Assembly: GCF_000426705.1 (NCBI RefSeq)
Contig: NZ_KE384559.1
Coordinates: 122,566-186,565, forward strand
Origin: Spirochaeta cellobiosiphila DSM 17781
GTDB taxonomy: Bacteria; Spirochaetota; Spirochaetia; DSM-17781
Length of the DNA: 64,000 nt
Direction: 5' to 3'
A model generated the notes under the pieces. That model saw nothing but the letters and a program-made list of their open reading frames with translations. It did no database searches and had not been told where the DNA came from. Within the stretch, counting starts at the first letter, position 1. Each line of letters starts with the position of its first letter. Positions 26,531 through 35,741 of the stretch are shown here, piece after piece. The translations under genes were made by a program, and so were the position numbers.

Positions 26531-28369
26531 ATGGAAAGTAAAAAAGCAGAACACAAAGTCTATGGTATGGATTGGAAATCTCCCTTCAAAGGTTTCACAC
26601 ATGATGATTCCATTTTTTCCCTATGTTGGTTTTCTGACAACAAAACTTTTGCCTCAGGAGGTCTTGATAAGAAAGTTCGCATCTGGAATGGAGATACGGG
26701 ACAAGAAGTAAAGACTTTATCCACTGGGGGATCACGATGGCTTAATAGTATAGCCCTCTCTCCAGATGAAAAATACCTCGTATCCGGGGAAAAGACCTTA
26801 ACCGTATGGGATACTACAAATTGGAAAAAAGTCTACTCACTTAAAGGTTGTAAAAGGGAAAGCCATGTCATTCGCTTCTCTCCTGATGGGCAGTGGATCA
26901 TTGCAGGATATGGCTTTGCAGGAACAAATACCAAGCCTACAGATCTATTAGTATGGTCTATGGAAACAGGAGAACTTGTTCACAAACTACGACATAAACA
27001 TACCATCTACTCAGCCCTTTTTGTGAAGGAAGGAACCATGCTCATCACCGGGGATACGGAAGGTCTCCTTAGTATTTGGGATACCAAGACCTGGTCCTTA
27101 ATAAAAGAACTTCCCCCGGCAAAGGAAGGTTATTCTTATTGGGTCTTAGGAATGGACCTATCTCCCCGGGAGGACTCCCTCTTAATATTACGCCGCAATG
27201 GTTTTTCCCTCTTAGATATGACAAGTCTTGAAATACAATCTATTAATCTCCCTATAACCAAACCCCAAGGCAACATTATCCAATGGCTATCAGAGGATAA
27301 ATGGTTATTGAATAGTGATCCCCAGACCTTAGCTTATTATGACCAATCTAAAGATACTCTGGTCCCCCTCAAAAGTTTCTCAGAACGGATCAATCGAGTA
27401 GCCCTAAGCCCAGATAAGAAATCTCTACTCATAATCTGTGAGAGGAAGATACATCTCTTTCATACAGAAACGATGGAAGAAAAAAAAGCAACACCCATGC
27501 TACCTTCCTCCAGTATACGTTCTATGGTGATATCCCATGAGGGGAATTACCTAGCGGCCTCGGATCAAAATGATAGCTTTGTATGGGAAGTAAAAACGGG
27601 TAAAGCCATTAAAAAACTACCAAAGACAGCTGGTCCAATGGTATTTATAGATGATTACCGGCTCATCATTTGTTCAGCCTTTACCCTACATGACCTAAAC
27701 ATTCTTGAAGAGAAACCTGGTTCAACATTAGATATTAGTAACCAACTAAAAGGATCCCCTTTAGGAGTATTTTATGAACCTATGAAAGGAATAGGCATTT
27801 TAACAAACAAAAGAGAAATCCTCTTTATAGACGTAGAAAATCTTGAAGTTGAGAAGAAAATATCTTTTAGTGGAGAAATCCATAATTTTGCCTACTCTAA
27901 CAATGCACAGACCTTGTGTGTAACAGAAACCTTTGGTTCTCAACTCTCCTTTATTGATATTAAGAAGGAAGAACAATCCCATGTTCCCATTCCCACGGAG
28001 ACAGGACTACGATCATTAGCTATATCACCCAAATCGGAAGAGATATATGCTATCGATGGGCAATGTAATGTTTTAGTATGGGATAGCAAGACGGGTAATA
28101 GCAAAATACTATGGGAAGAGCAGTTTCCCTCAGACCATAATTCTTGGCAACAACCTTCTAAAACGATCGCGTTGTCAACTTGTGGATCAAAACTAGCCTT
28201 TATATACAGTAATCAACTTATCTTAATCATTGATAGCAAAAGCGGAGAAGAAAGAGAACGTGTACCCTTTGAGGGCAAAGCTAGTATTTCCTTTCTGGAG
28301 TTTACAAAGGATGGGAATCTGATTGTCGCTTCAGAAGAGGGACTAATCACATTACTACTACTCAATTAG
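26531..28369 (+). CDS. WD40 repeat protein
   Basis: This 612-aa cytoplasmic protein is built of WD40-type blades: IFSLCWFSDNKTFASGGLDK, VRIWNGDTGQEV, NSIALSPDEKYLVSGE, TVWDTTNWKKV, IRFSPDGQWIIAGYG, LSIWDTKTWSLIKEL, and later more degenerate ones (LVWDSKTGNSKIL). There are about 12-14 repeats, enough for two propellers. Such proteins act as protein-binding platforms. ATG 26531 is chosen because AAGGAG lies 8 bp upstream. An in-frame ATG at 26510 has no site. The 3' end overlaps that of the convergent merR by 8 bp. Confidence 0.85.
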   Translation: MESKKAEHKVYGMDWKSPFKGFTHDDSIFSLCWFSDNKTFASGGLDKKVRIWNGDTGQEVKTLSTGGSRWLNSIALSPDEKYLVSGEKTLTVWDTTNWKKVYSLKGCKRESHVIRFSPDGQWIIAGYGFAGTNTKPTDLLVWSMETGELVHKLRHKHTIYSALFVKEGTMLITGDTEGLLSIWDTKTWSLIKELPPAKEGYSYWVLGMDLSPREDSLLILRRNGFSLLDMTSLEIQSINLPITKPQGNIIQWLSEDKWLLNSDPQTLAYYDQSKDTLVPLKSFSERINRVALSPDKKSLLIICERKIHLFHTETMEEKKATPMLPSSSIRSMVISHEGNYLAASDQNDSFVWEVKTGKAIKKLPKTAGPMVFIDDYRLIICSAFTLHDLNILEEKPGSTLDISNQLKGSPLGVFYEPMKGIGILTNKREILFIDVENLEVEKKISFSGEIHNFAYSNNAQTLCVTETFGSQLSFIDIKKEEQSHVPIPTETGLRSLAISPKSEEIYAIDGQCNVLVWDSKTGNSKILWEEQFPSDHNSWQQPSKTIALSTCGSKLAFIYSNQLILIIDSKSGEERERVPFEGKASISFLEFTKDGNLIVASEEGLITLLLLN

Positions 28370-28736
28370 CAGGATATTCCTCATACTGCTTGGTAAAATA
28401 TTCTATCTTATGGGTCACCTTTTCCAAGTGATCCTGCATCTCTTCGATGTGTTGTTCCACACTTCTCTTATGCTCTATAAGCATTTCACAACGTTCTTTG
28501 AGAGTGGAAGGGCCCTTCTGGCTTAGGTCAACAAAATCCCTGATTTGCTTAATGGTCATCCCTGTGTTCTTTAGACAACAGATCAATCCCAACCATTCCA
28601 GGTCTGCTTCTGAATAATGGCGCACACCACTTTTCGTTCTTTTGACACTGGGAAGCAAGCCTTCTTTTTCATAATATCGTAAGGTATTGGCATTCAAGTT
28701 TGTAATCTCAGCTACCATACTAACCGTATAGCCCAT
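28362..28736 (-). CDS. MerR family transcriptional regulator
   Basis: This 124-aa protein has an N-terminal MerR winged helix (VSMVAEITNLNANTLRYYEK, then EGLLPS and RHYSEADLEWL) followed by a long dimerisation helix. There are no Cys ligands of the metal-sensing type, so an organic or redox signal is more likely. It is divergent from two aldo/keto reductase genes, and the shared gap holds a textbook MerR promoter with a palindrome in an overlong spacer. MerR proteins next to aldo/keto reductases are common and respond to reactive aldehydes or electrophiles. That is inference from family habit. Confidence 0.9.
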   Translation of the reverse strand: MGYTVSMVAEITNLNANTLRYYEKEGLLPSVKRTKSGVRHYSEADLEWLGLICCLKNTGMTIKQIRDFVDLSQKGPSTLKERCEMLIEHKRSVEQHIEEMQDHLEKVTHKIEYFTKQYEEYPAN

Positions 28737-28769
28737 GGAACAGGTCCTCTCTTTTTTTCAAAATATTCC

Positions 28770-28800
28770 TTGACTTAGCGTTAACGCGAAGGTTTAGCCT
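28770..28800 (+). promoter_or_regulatory. MerR-type promoter with 19-bp spacer and palindromic operator
   Basis: The -35 is TTGACT (28770-28775), the spacer 19 bp, and the -10 TAGCCT (28795-28800). The spacer holds the perfect palindrome GCGTTAACGC with CTT and AAG flanks (28774-28791). A spacer longer than 17 bp that needs untwisting is the hallmark of MerR-activated promoters. It drives the aldo/keto reductase genes. Confidence 0.85.
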
Positions 28801-28854
28801 AATTTTGTAATTGAAATCAACTATCTGTCAAGAAGTTAAAGTTAAGGAGTAAAA

Positions 28855-29706
28855 ATGACATCATTAACTGATTGTTACACATTATCCAATGGCGTTCAAA
28901 TCCCCTGTGTTGGATTTGGTACATGGCAAACCCCTGACGGGGATGTTTGCGTGTCTTCCGTTCTTAGCGCCATTGAATCTGGATACAGACACATTGATAC
29001 AGCCCAAGGTTATGGTAATGAGGAAAGCGTTGGTATTGCTGTGAAAAAAAGCGGTCTTCCCCGGGAAGAACTTTTTATCACTTCCAAGTTAACGAATACA
29101 GAACATGGTTATGAGAAGACCCACCTCGCTTTCGAAGCCACCATGAAAAAACTCGATATGGATTACTTGGATCTCTTTCTCATTCACTGGCCTAATCCTA
29201 TTGCCTTCCGTGACCATTGGCAGGAAGCTAATACAGGAACCTGGAAAGCCTTTGAAGAACTCTACAAAGCCGGACGCATCAAAGCTATTGGTGTCAGTAA
29301 CTTTTTACCCCACCATATAACAGAACTCATGAGAACGGCGACTATAGCTCCCATGGTGAATCAGATTCGCCTTTGTCCAGGAGACACTCAAGAGGAAGTG
29401 GTCAACTTCAGTCGGGAAATGGATATGGTCCTCGAAGCCTACAGTCCCCTAGGTGTAGGGAAAATATTCGAAGTAGAAGAAATGAAGGAGTTTTCCAAGA
29501 AGTACGGCAAATCCATAGCTCAGATCTGCCTTCGCTGGAGTTTACAACGGGGCTATCTCCCCTTACCTAAATCAGTAACACCTTCCCGGATCAAGGAGAA
29601 TACTGAGATATTTGACTTCACATTAGAAGCTTCGGATGTAGAACTCATAGCCGGATTAACCGGATGTGTGGGTCTCCATGCAGATCCAGACAAAACAACA
29701 TTCTAA
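28855..29706 (+). CDS. Aldo/keto reductase
   Basis: This 283-aa NADPH-dependent (beta/alpha)8 oxidoreductase reduces aldehydes or ketones. The catalytic tetrad is visible: Asp and Tyr in HIDTAQGYGNEESVG (about residues 46-60), Lys in ITSKL, and His in FLIHWPNP. The C-terminal SVTPSRIKEN is the NADPH-binding loop of AKR5-type enzymes. It lies directly behind the MerR promoter, with AAGGAG before the ATG, and is followed 22 bp later by a second reductase. Confidence 0.93.
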   Translation: MTSLTDCYTLSNGVQIPCVGFGTWQTPDGDVCVSSVLSAIESGYRHIDTAQGYGNEESVGIAVKKSGLPREELFITSKLTNTEHGYEKTHLAFEATMKKLDMDYLDLFLIHWPNPIAFRDHWQEANTGTWKAFEELYKAGRIKAIGVSNFLPHHITELMRTATIAPMVNQIRLCPGDTQEEVVNFSREMDMVLEAYSPLGVGKIFEVEEMKEFSKKYGKSIAQICLRWSLQRGYLPLPKSVTPSRIKENTEIFDFTLEASDVELIAGLTGCVGLHADPDKTTF

Positions 29707-29728
29707 AACAATAAAGGAGATTAACATA

Positions 29729-30649
29729 ATGAGAACGATGCCCTTAGGTATTTCTAATTTACAAGTTCCAGTGATTGCTGTCGGTTGCATGCGTATGAAT
29801 GGACTTGAAAAGAAAGAAGCAGAACGTTTTGTGAAGGGAGCTCTGGATGTAGGAGCGAATTTCTTCGATCATGCCGATGTCTATGGTGACGGATCCTGTG
29901 AGGAAATCTTCTCTGAAGCTATCCAAATGAACGCTTCTATGAGAGATAAAATCTTCCTTCAATCCAAATGCGGTATCCGCAAAGGGGTAGCCTTTGATTT
30001 TTCCAAAGAACATATTTTAGCTTCTGTTGACGGTAGCTTAAAACGCTTACAGACAGAGTATTTGGATGTTCTTCTTCTCCATCGTCCTGATGCTCTGGTA
30101 GAACCAGAAGAAGTGGCGGAAGCCTTTAACATTCTACAAGAGCAAGGAAAGGTTAAGAACTTTGGGGTATCCAATCAGAATCCCATGCAGATCCAACTAT
30201 TACAAAAATATGTGAGACAACCCCTTGTGGCTAACCAACTACAACTTAGTATCACCAATGCCAACATGATTACCCAGGGTTTGCATGTAAATATGCTTGA
30301 TGAAGGAGCTGTTAATCGGGATGCCAGTGTCTTAGATTTTTGTCGTTTAAATGACATCACCATCCAACCATGGTCTCCTTTCCAGTATGGTTTCTTTGAA
30401 GGGGTATTTCTGGATAATGATAAGTTCCCCAAGCTCAATGTCACCATCAACAAAATCGCTGATAAGTATGGTGTTAGTAATGTCACCATTACCATAGCCT
30501 GGTTGCTTCGCCATCCTGCTCATATGCAACCAGTTACAGGAACCATGAATCTGGGCCGATTGCAGGATTGTGCTAAAGCTTCTGATATTACTCTAACTAG
30601 GGAAGAATGGTACGAAATATATCTTTCAGCAGGGAATATCTTACCCTAA
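29729..30649 (+). CDS. Aldo/keto reductase (YdhF/AKR11-like)
   Basis: This 306-aa reductase differs from its neighbour. FFDHADVYGDGSCEE gives the Asp and Tyr, FLQSKCG the Lys and LLLHRPDAL the His of the tetrad. The layout LGISNLQVPVIAVGCMRM and the end ARLRD-like GRLQDCAKASDITL resemble the YdhF group. The start ATG 29729 is set by AAAGGAG. The frame extends into the previous gene, but those codons are not used. It is co-transcribed with the upstream reductase under the MerR promoter. Confidence 0.92.
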   Translation: MRTMPLGISNLQVPVIAVGCMRMNGLEKKEAERFVKGALDVGANFFDHADVYGDGSCEEIFSEAIQMNASMRDKIFLQSKCGIRKGVAFDFSKEHILASVDGSLKRLQTEYLDVLLLHRPDALVEPEEVAEAFNILQEQGKVKNFGVSNQNPMQIQLLQKYVRQPLVANQLQLSITNANMITQGLHVNMLDEGAVNRDASVLDFCRLNDITIQPWSPFQYGFFEGVFLDNDKFPKLNVTINKIADKYGVSNVTITIAWLLRHPAHMQPVTGTMNLGRLQDCAKASDITLTREEWYEIYLSAGNILP

Positions 30650-30654
30650 TCTTA

Positions 30655-30708
30655 TAGCCCTCACTATCAGGTGTAGTCCTCATCTATAGGACAGGCCTGA
30701 TAGGGCTA
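30655..30708. terminator. Long hairpin after the reductase operon
   Basis: TAGCCC plus TATCAGG (30655-30671) pair with CCTGATA plus GGGCTA (30696-30708), with a further short inner stem TCCT/AGGA. There is no T-run, so termination may be weak or Rho-assisted. It separates the operon from the convergent membrane protein gene. Confidence 0.55.
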
Positions 30709-30751
30709 ACTATTGAACACACCTCTTAGATACAATTCTACTTGTAATTGA

Positions 30752-31558
30752 TTATTCCAGCACAAAGTCTTCTTTTGGCATATTTCTTTTGATGATAGCA
30801 ACAGTAGCAAACATATTTATTAGCCCTAATACAGATATCAAAACGATGAAGAACTGTGAGATAGATGAATAAAGTAAAATATCTTCAGGATTAGTTATTT
30901 TAACATAAAGTTGAATCAATGATGGAATGAGAAATCCGGGTAACATTATAAAACTTATGAAATACACATTCTTTTTATTAGCCTTAAACATTTCTATACC
31001 TTTTGTTGTACTTGACCAATATTTGTATTTAGTTGTCATAGAAACACCATAGATAAGAGCAAATCGAGCCATAACTAAAATCATAAAAGTAAACACAACA
31101 GTGTAAACTACGATCATAAATACTGTACTAGTAGAAGACTCTTGAAATAACATACCAAAAGGAATAAACACAGCAAACAGTATTATAGACATCAAAAAAA
31201 TAAATGGAATTATTCTAATCATCGTTGCCAAACCAGTTACAAACATATTAGGTATTTGTTTTAAGGTAAGTACTATTTTCTTGATACTTATCAAGTCGTT
31301 GTCATCATCATCCATCAATTGTAAAATAAAATAAATCGACAAGAGAACCCCAATAAACGTAATACCCATCATTGTCATGAACATATTTGTATCAAACACA
31401 GGAGGCTGATCTATTGATGCCCCCATTAATTGTTTACTATATCGACTTCCTACAACAAACGAAATCATAGAAAACATAACATAAACGACAACTAGATAAA
31501 CATTCTTACGTACCAGATCAACGATCTCTCTAAACAATTCTTTTATAGGAACACTCAT
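30752..31558 (-). CDS. Six-helix membrane protein, paralogue of 34925-35725
   Basis: This 268-aa integral membrane protein starts MSVPIKELFREIVDLV and ends IIKRNMPKEDFVLE. It has about six hydrophobic segments and a conserved cytoplasmic motif, TTKYKYWSSTTKGIEMF. The paralogue at 34925-35725 shares the start, this motif (TTRYKYWSSTQKGVELF), the end and the length. Function unknown. The glycerophosphoryl-diester or DUF975-like membrane families look similar in outline, but I cannot assign it. AGGAGA precedes the ATG. Confidence 0.7.
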   Translation of the reverse strand: MSVPIKELFREIVDLVRKNVYLVVVYVMFSMISFVVGSRYSKQLMGASIDQPPVFDTNMFMTMMGITFIGVLLSIYFILQLMDDDDNDLISIKKIVLTLKQIPNMFVTGLATMIRIIPFIFLMSIILFAVFIPFGMLFQESSTSTVFMIVVYTVVFTFMILVMARFALIYGVSMTTKYKYWSSTTKGIEMFKANKKNVYFISFIMLPGFLIPSLIQLYVKITNPEDILLYSSISQFFIVLISVLGLINMFATVAIIKRNMPKEDFVLE

Positions 31559-31845
31559 TTTCTCTCCTGATAATATGTTTTTATTTCATGAACTATAGCA
31601 TAGTTACTCTGAGATGTCCTGTTTTCTCCATAACACAAATATAACAATGTCTAAGCATAGGCCCCTATCCTAGCTATACAATAAAGTCATCATTACAAAT
31701 TGATGAACCTTAACAAAAATTGTATGATGACGCCTCTTTTACAGATTTCCTTTTTATTACAACATAGACTCTGGAAAGAAAAGAAAAAGAGAGATTACGA
31801 ATAAGAGATCCTTATTCCATAAACAAAGAGGCTATAATTAACGAT

Positions 31846-32529
31846 ATGAAAACCATAGAGACAGAGCATAAAGGCCATACGCCCCTATTCATTGCTATAG
31901 AAGGGATAGATGGGTCAGGTAAAACAACGTATCTCAACTACATCAACAATCAGCTAGAAGCACAGGGCAAAAAAACAGTTATTTTCTCCTTTCCTGAATA
32001 TGATTCCTTCTTCGGGAAGGAAATCGGTTATCTATTATCCGGTAAGGGAGATATCAATGCCAATGATGTCGACCCTAAGTCCATGAGCCTATGGTATGCC
32101 CTGGATAGATGGAATAAGCTTAAAAACATTGACTACACCCAATATGATTATGTTTTCTTCAATAGATATACCTTATCCAGCATTATTTATCAAAGCATCA
32201 GATATGGAAAAGCGGATAATGAAATCAGGGATTGGATAATCGAACTGGAACATGGAAAATTATCGTTGCCCATTCCAGACACCTACTTTATCATTGATAT
32301 ATCAACGGATCTATCTAGTTTAAACATTGATAAGAAAGGCCATCGTGACTATGTAGGAGAGGAAAAAGATGTTTATGAGAAAACAACGAACCTCCTGGAA
32401 GAGGCCCGTAAAAAGTATCTGAATATAGAGATACCTAAATCAAAGAAGATTATCATCAAAGCTTCTGAAAACAAAGATTTGAAGAAAATTGAGACGGTAG
32501 GCGATGAAATTCTCTCTATGATTCAATAA
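31846..32529 (+). CDS. tmk: Thymidylate kinase (dTMP kinase) family protein
   Basis: This 227-aa P-loop kinase phosphorylates dTMP to dTDP. Seen: IAIEGIDGSGKTTYLNYI (P-loop, about residues 15-32), the nucleotide-binding FFNRYTLSSIIYQ, which has Asn where DRY is usual, and PDTYFIIDIS. The Asn change and the lack of the usual Arg-rich LID suggest a divergent, possibly second, enzyme. It sits alone between an inward-facing membrane protein and a lipoprotein gene. Confidence 0.85.
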   Translation: MKTIETEHKGHTPLFIAIEGIDGSGKTTYLNYINNQLEAQGKKTVIFSFPEYDSFFGKEIGYLLSGKGDINANDVDPKSMSLWYALDRWNKLKNIDYTQYDYVFFNRYTLSSIIYQSIRYGKADNEIRDWIIELEHGKLSLPIPDTYFIIDISTDLSSLNIDKKGHRDYVGEEKDVYEKTTNLLEEARKKYLNIEIPKSKKIIIKASENKDLKKIETVGDEILSMIQ

Positions 32530-32580
32530 AACCATACTATTATAAAAGGACTGATAGAACCTGGAAGGTTTAGCAAGGAG

Positions 32581-33510
32581 ATGAATCCAGTGGCAGGTAT
32601 CAGGTTATTATTTCCCCTATTATTTCTATTGCTACTATTCTCTTGTCATTCATCAAATCCCTATGAAGGAATAGAGTATATCAAGGATAGCAATGGGTAT
32701 ACCTACTTCCTGAATAACCCAGATTCCCAATCCTTGATAATCTACATAGATGGAAGTGGTTATCATTCTGTATTAGGCATTCAGAAGGGGAATAAAAAAT
32801 GGTCAGTAACCACTTTGGCGAACCCTTTATCATCCTTTTTTAAAGAGAACTATAATATCCTCCTACCTGAAAAGTTAACTTATGAACCAGGTAGGGACTA
32901 TGCTGATGCGAATAGGTTCTTGCCTCAAGATACAGTAGAAGATATGGGACAAAGTTATGCTCTTAAAATTGATAACTTCTTACAAGATAAGCAATATGAG
33001 TATATTGTCCTCCTGGGCACTTCAGAAGGAGGAGCCCTTCTTCCCTACATTTATGCCCATATTGAAAATAGAAAACTCATTGACAGACTTGTCATTTGGA
33101 GTGGTGGTGGTTTAAGCCAGCTAAAGGAATTTCAAATCCTTGGGGATTCTCCAGTTCCTATGCCCAAGGAATTCCGTGATCAGTATAGAACTGTGGATAC
33201 ACTAGTAAAGCTTATAGAAGCAGATCCAGAAGCTACAAATCTTTTTTATCTTGGTCGTCCCTATATTCATTGGAAAAGCTATTTTAAATATGAACCTATT
33301 GAATATTTAAAAGAGATAAACATTCCTGTTTTATTCTTACATGGAGAGCTGGATTGGTCGACTCCTGTAGAATCTACAAGATTTGTAGAAGAATCTCACC
33401 TTTCTAAATTATTCGACTTTATTTACTATCCTCAAATGGAGCATGGGCCCTCATCATATGAAGAGCTGGAAAAGATTATGGGGGATATAGACAAGTGGTT
33501 AAATAATTGA
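32581..33510 (+). CDS. Lipoprotein alpha/beta hydrolase
   Basis: This 309-aa protein has a signal peptide ending in the lipobox LLFSC (Cys at residue 21), so it is lipid-anchored. The hydrolase triad is visible: nucleophile Ser in LLGTSEGGAL (about 144-153), Asp in LHGELDWSTP and His in QMEHGPSS. The oxyanion loop is IIYIDGSGYHS. Substrate is not known: an ester or peptide outside the cytoplasm. AAGGAG precedes the ATG. The next gene also encodes a lipoprotein. Confidence 0.82.
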   Translation: MNPVAGIRLLFPLLFLLLLFSCHSSNPYEGIEYIKDSNGYTYFLNNPDSQSLIIYIDGSGYHSVLGIQKGNKKWSVTTLANPLSSFFKENYNILLPEKLTYEPGRDYADANRFLPQDTVEDMGQSYALKIDNFLQDKQYEYIVLLGTSEGGALLPYIYAHIENRKLIDRLVIWSGGGLSQLKEFQILGDSPVPMPKEFRDQYRTVDTLVKLIEADPEATNLFYLGRPYIHWKSYFKYEPIEYLKEINIPVLFLHGELDWSTPVESTRFVEESHLSKLFDFIYYPQMEHGPSSYEELEKIMGDIDKWLNN

Positions 33511-33573
33511 TTGAAATAATAATCTTTATGCAATATAGTTTACAAAGTTAACATTAATGAAAAGGAATAAAAC

Positions 33574-34914
33574 ATGTATATAAAAAAGATTATGTCCTTA
33601 GTTAGGCTCATATCACTAAGTCTTATTGTAAGTAGTTGTAACCTTTTTAACACCGAACCCAAACCTCATGATGGTGAACCAGAAGATCTAAAGCCCTATG
33701 GGATAAGCTTAAGTGCTAATAGTGTGTTTTTTAAAGATGATATCCTCTCTTACCACAAGGGCTCCTTTGTTGTTACAGAACGAGCCACTCAAGAGTCTCT
33801 GGAAAATCCCAATCAATATATTAGTGTATTTGATACCCACCAGGTAGGAAAGGGATTAGTTGTTTTTGTCATAAATGACATTAGCTATAACTATCCAATA
33901 GATATTAGGGACAATAACATAGTCTATAAGATCAATTCAGATAATCAGATTATTATGTCAGAAATGGGTACCATAGATAGTAATTATGTTGTCCCCCGTA
34001 CGATTAAAGGCTTACCCGTTGTAGGAATAGAATGGCCTGGCTTCTATGAAAATAAGAACGTCAGAAATGTATCTTTACCAGAGGGCCTTCAGAGCCTTGG
34101 ACAAGGCGTATTTGAAAGTTCGGCCCTTGAAAAAATAAATCTGCCTGAATCCTTAAGTAAAATAGGACAAGCAACCTTTGCAGGAAGCTCTTTGTCCAGT
34201 ATAACCCTACCTTCTCATATTAAGGAAATTCCAGAGGCGAGCTTTAATGATACAAAAATTACCAGTATTTACATCCCTGATAATATAGAAAAAATAGGCC
34301 CAAAATCCTTTCTGAGAAGTGAGTTACAAACAGTTGAGTTTGAAACTGGGCCTGAGGAAATTGGAGAAAGCGCTTTTTCCCAGAATCATATCAATAACAT
34401 ATATATACCTAGTGGTACTCAAATCATTGGTAAGTATGCTTTTAGCTCTAACCCACATGAGCGAATTGTTGTAAAGGGCAAAAAGGATATAGGAGAAAAG
34501 GCATTTCAATTAAGTGATCATGATGTTGAGGTAGATATTGATGAATCATATACAGAAAAAACGGAATTGGAGAGAATATTTGGAGTGGAGCCACTTAGTA
34601 TTAATGGTGTCCATAAAGATCCTATCTACACATCTGAAGAAGTACGTATATTTAAAAATTGGGCTGGCAAACAAATAAATATTATCAGAAAAGAACATGA
34701 TGGTAATATAGAATATGGATTAGAAACACTCAAAGCCACCATCTATAGTTCAATATTATCTATAAGATTGGAATATTATAGAGGAATAAATGATGTCCAT
34801 TACTTTGAGGTACAAAAAGATGATGATATCTATACATATAAAGAATATAAAGACGATATCCTGATCGCAGAAGATACAGATACGGATATGGTTAATTTAT
34901 TGTCAGACAGGTGA
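33574..34914 (+). CDS. BspA-type leucine-rich repeat lipoprotein
   Basis: This 446-aa protein has a lipobox LIVSSC (about residues 17-22), a linker domain, and then at least five LRR_5 (BspA/TpLRR) repeats from about residue 150: SLPEGLQSLGQGVFESSALE, INLPESLSKIGQATFAGSSL, YIPDNIEKIGPKSF, YIPSGTQIIGKYAFSSN. LRR_5 surface proteins are typical of Treponema, Bacteroides and host-associated or anaerobic bacteria, where they bind proteins or cells. The C-terminus is an acidic beta-rich domain. The stop codon lies inside a hairpin shared with the convergent gene. Confidence 0.85.
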   Translation: MYIKKIMSLVRLISLSLIVSSCNLFNTEPKPHDGEPEDLKPYGISLSANSVFFKDDILSYHKGSFVVTERATQESLENPNQYISVFDTHQVGKGLVVFVINDISYNYPIDIRDNNIVYKINSDNQIIMSEMGTIDSNYVVPRTIKGLPVVGIEWPGFYENKNVRNVSLPEGLQSLGQGVFESSALEKINLPESLSKIGQATFAGSSLSSITLPSHIKEIPEASFNDTKITSIYIPDNIEKIGPKSFLRSELQTVEFETGPEEIGESAFSQNHINNIYIPSGTQIIGKYAFSSNPHERIVVKGKKDIGEKAFQLSDHDVEVDIDESYTEKTELERIFGVEPLSINGVHKDPIYTSEEVRIFKNWAGKQINIIRKEHDGNIEYGLETLKATIYSSILSIRLEYYRGINDVHYFEVQKDDDIYTYKEYKDDILIAEDTDTDMVNLLSDR

Positions 34915-34928
34915 TTCAAAAGAATCAC
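34911..34928. terminator. Hairpin shared by two convergent genes and containing both stop codons
   Basis: GTGATTC and GAATCAC pair perfectly around an AAAA loop. The TGA of the LRR gene (34912-34914) and the TGA of the opposite gene (34927-34925) lie in the two arms. The minus strand shows four T in the loop but no T-run after it, so this is a compact, probably weak terminator. Confidence 0.45.
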
Positions 34929-35725
34929 TCTAAGATAAAATCTTCTTTAGGGATATTCCTTTTAATAATGACTACAGAACCCAGAATAGAAACGATTCCT
35001 GCCAGGGAACTTATAATATACAAATACTGAGCAGAATTAGTATTATTGTATATCTCACCAGGCAAAGCTGCCTTATCAAAGAACGGGGTACAAGCAGGAA
35101 TAAGCATACCAACAAGCACAATACCACTTAGGAAATAGACATTTTTCCTGTTATGTTTAAACAGTTCAACACCTTTTTGTGTACTAGACCAATATTTATA
35201 TCTAGTTGTAATCGATGTGTAAAATACCAGAGAAAAACGAGCAAAAACTAGCATAAAAAGAGGAAAGAAACCAAGATTGGTAATGATCATATAGAACGAA
35301 CGACTACCATACATAGTCAAACTTAAAATCATAACAATAATAGTGAGAAGTAAGATAAGTAATAATAAAAAAGGCAACATACGAATGATTGTGAACAATA
35401 GAGTGATGATCATATTGGGTAGCTGTTTTATAGTAAGGATTAATTTCTTTAGATTGATAGGATCCAGCTCCCTATCATCCATTAAGTGAAGGATCAAATA
35501 TCCCATTAAGACAAAACCCAATAATGTCACAACGGACATGCTAATCAGAGATTGGATAACAAATAAGTTATCAGGATCAAGATCGCCCATCAAATAGTGT
35601 CTTATCTGTTCATTCCCGTAAAAAAACAAAGCGAAGTTATACACAAAGAACACACCAATGAGGATGGCTCTTTTTTGAAGCAAATCGATAATATCTTTGA
35701 TCAATACTTTTATGGGTACACTCAT
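34925..35725 (-). CDS. Six-helix membrane protein, paralogue of 30752-31558
   Basis: This 266-aa protein shares MSVPIK at the start, TTRYKYWSSTQKGVELF (about residues 175-191) and IIKRNIPKEDFILE at the end with the other copy. It has six hydrophobic segments. It lies 16 bp after a tetR gene in a three-gene operon with DUF4260, so it may be the effector of that regulator. The two paralogues are the same length and near each other, so they probably arose by duplication followed by insertion of three plus-strand genes. Confidence 0.75.
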   Translation of the reverse strand: MSVPIKVLIKDIIDLLQKRAILIGVFFVYNFALFFYGNEQIRHYLMGDLDPDNLFVIQSLISMSVVTLLGFVLMGYLILHLMDDRELDPINLKKLILTIKQLPNMIITLLFTIIRMLPFLLLLILLLTIIVMILSLTMYGSRSFYMIITNLGFFPLFMLVFARFSLVFYTSITTRYKYWSSTQKGVELFKHNRKNVYFLSGIVLVGMLIPACTPFFDKAALPGEIYNNTNSAQYLYIISSLAGIVSILGSVVIIKRNIPKEDFILE

Positions 35726-35741
35726 ATTTTATCTCTCTTTT

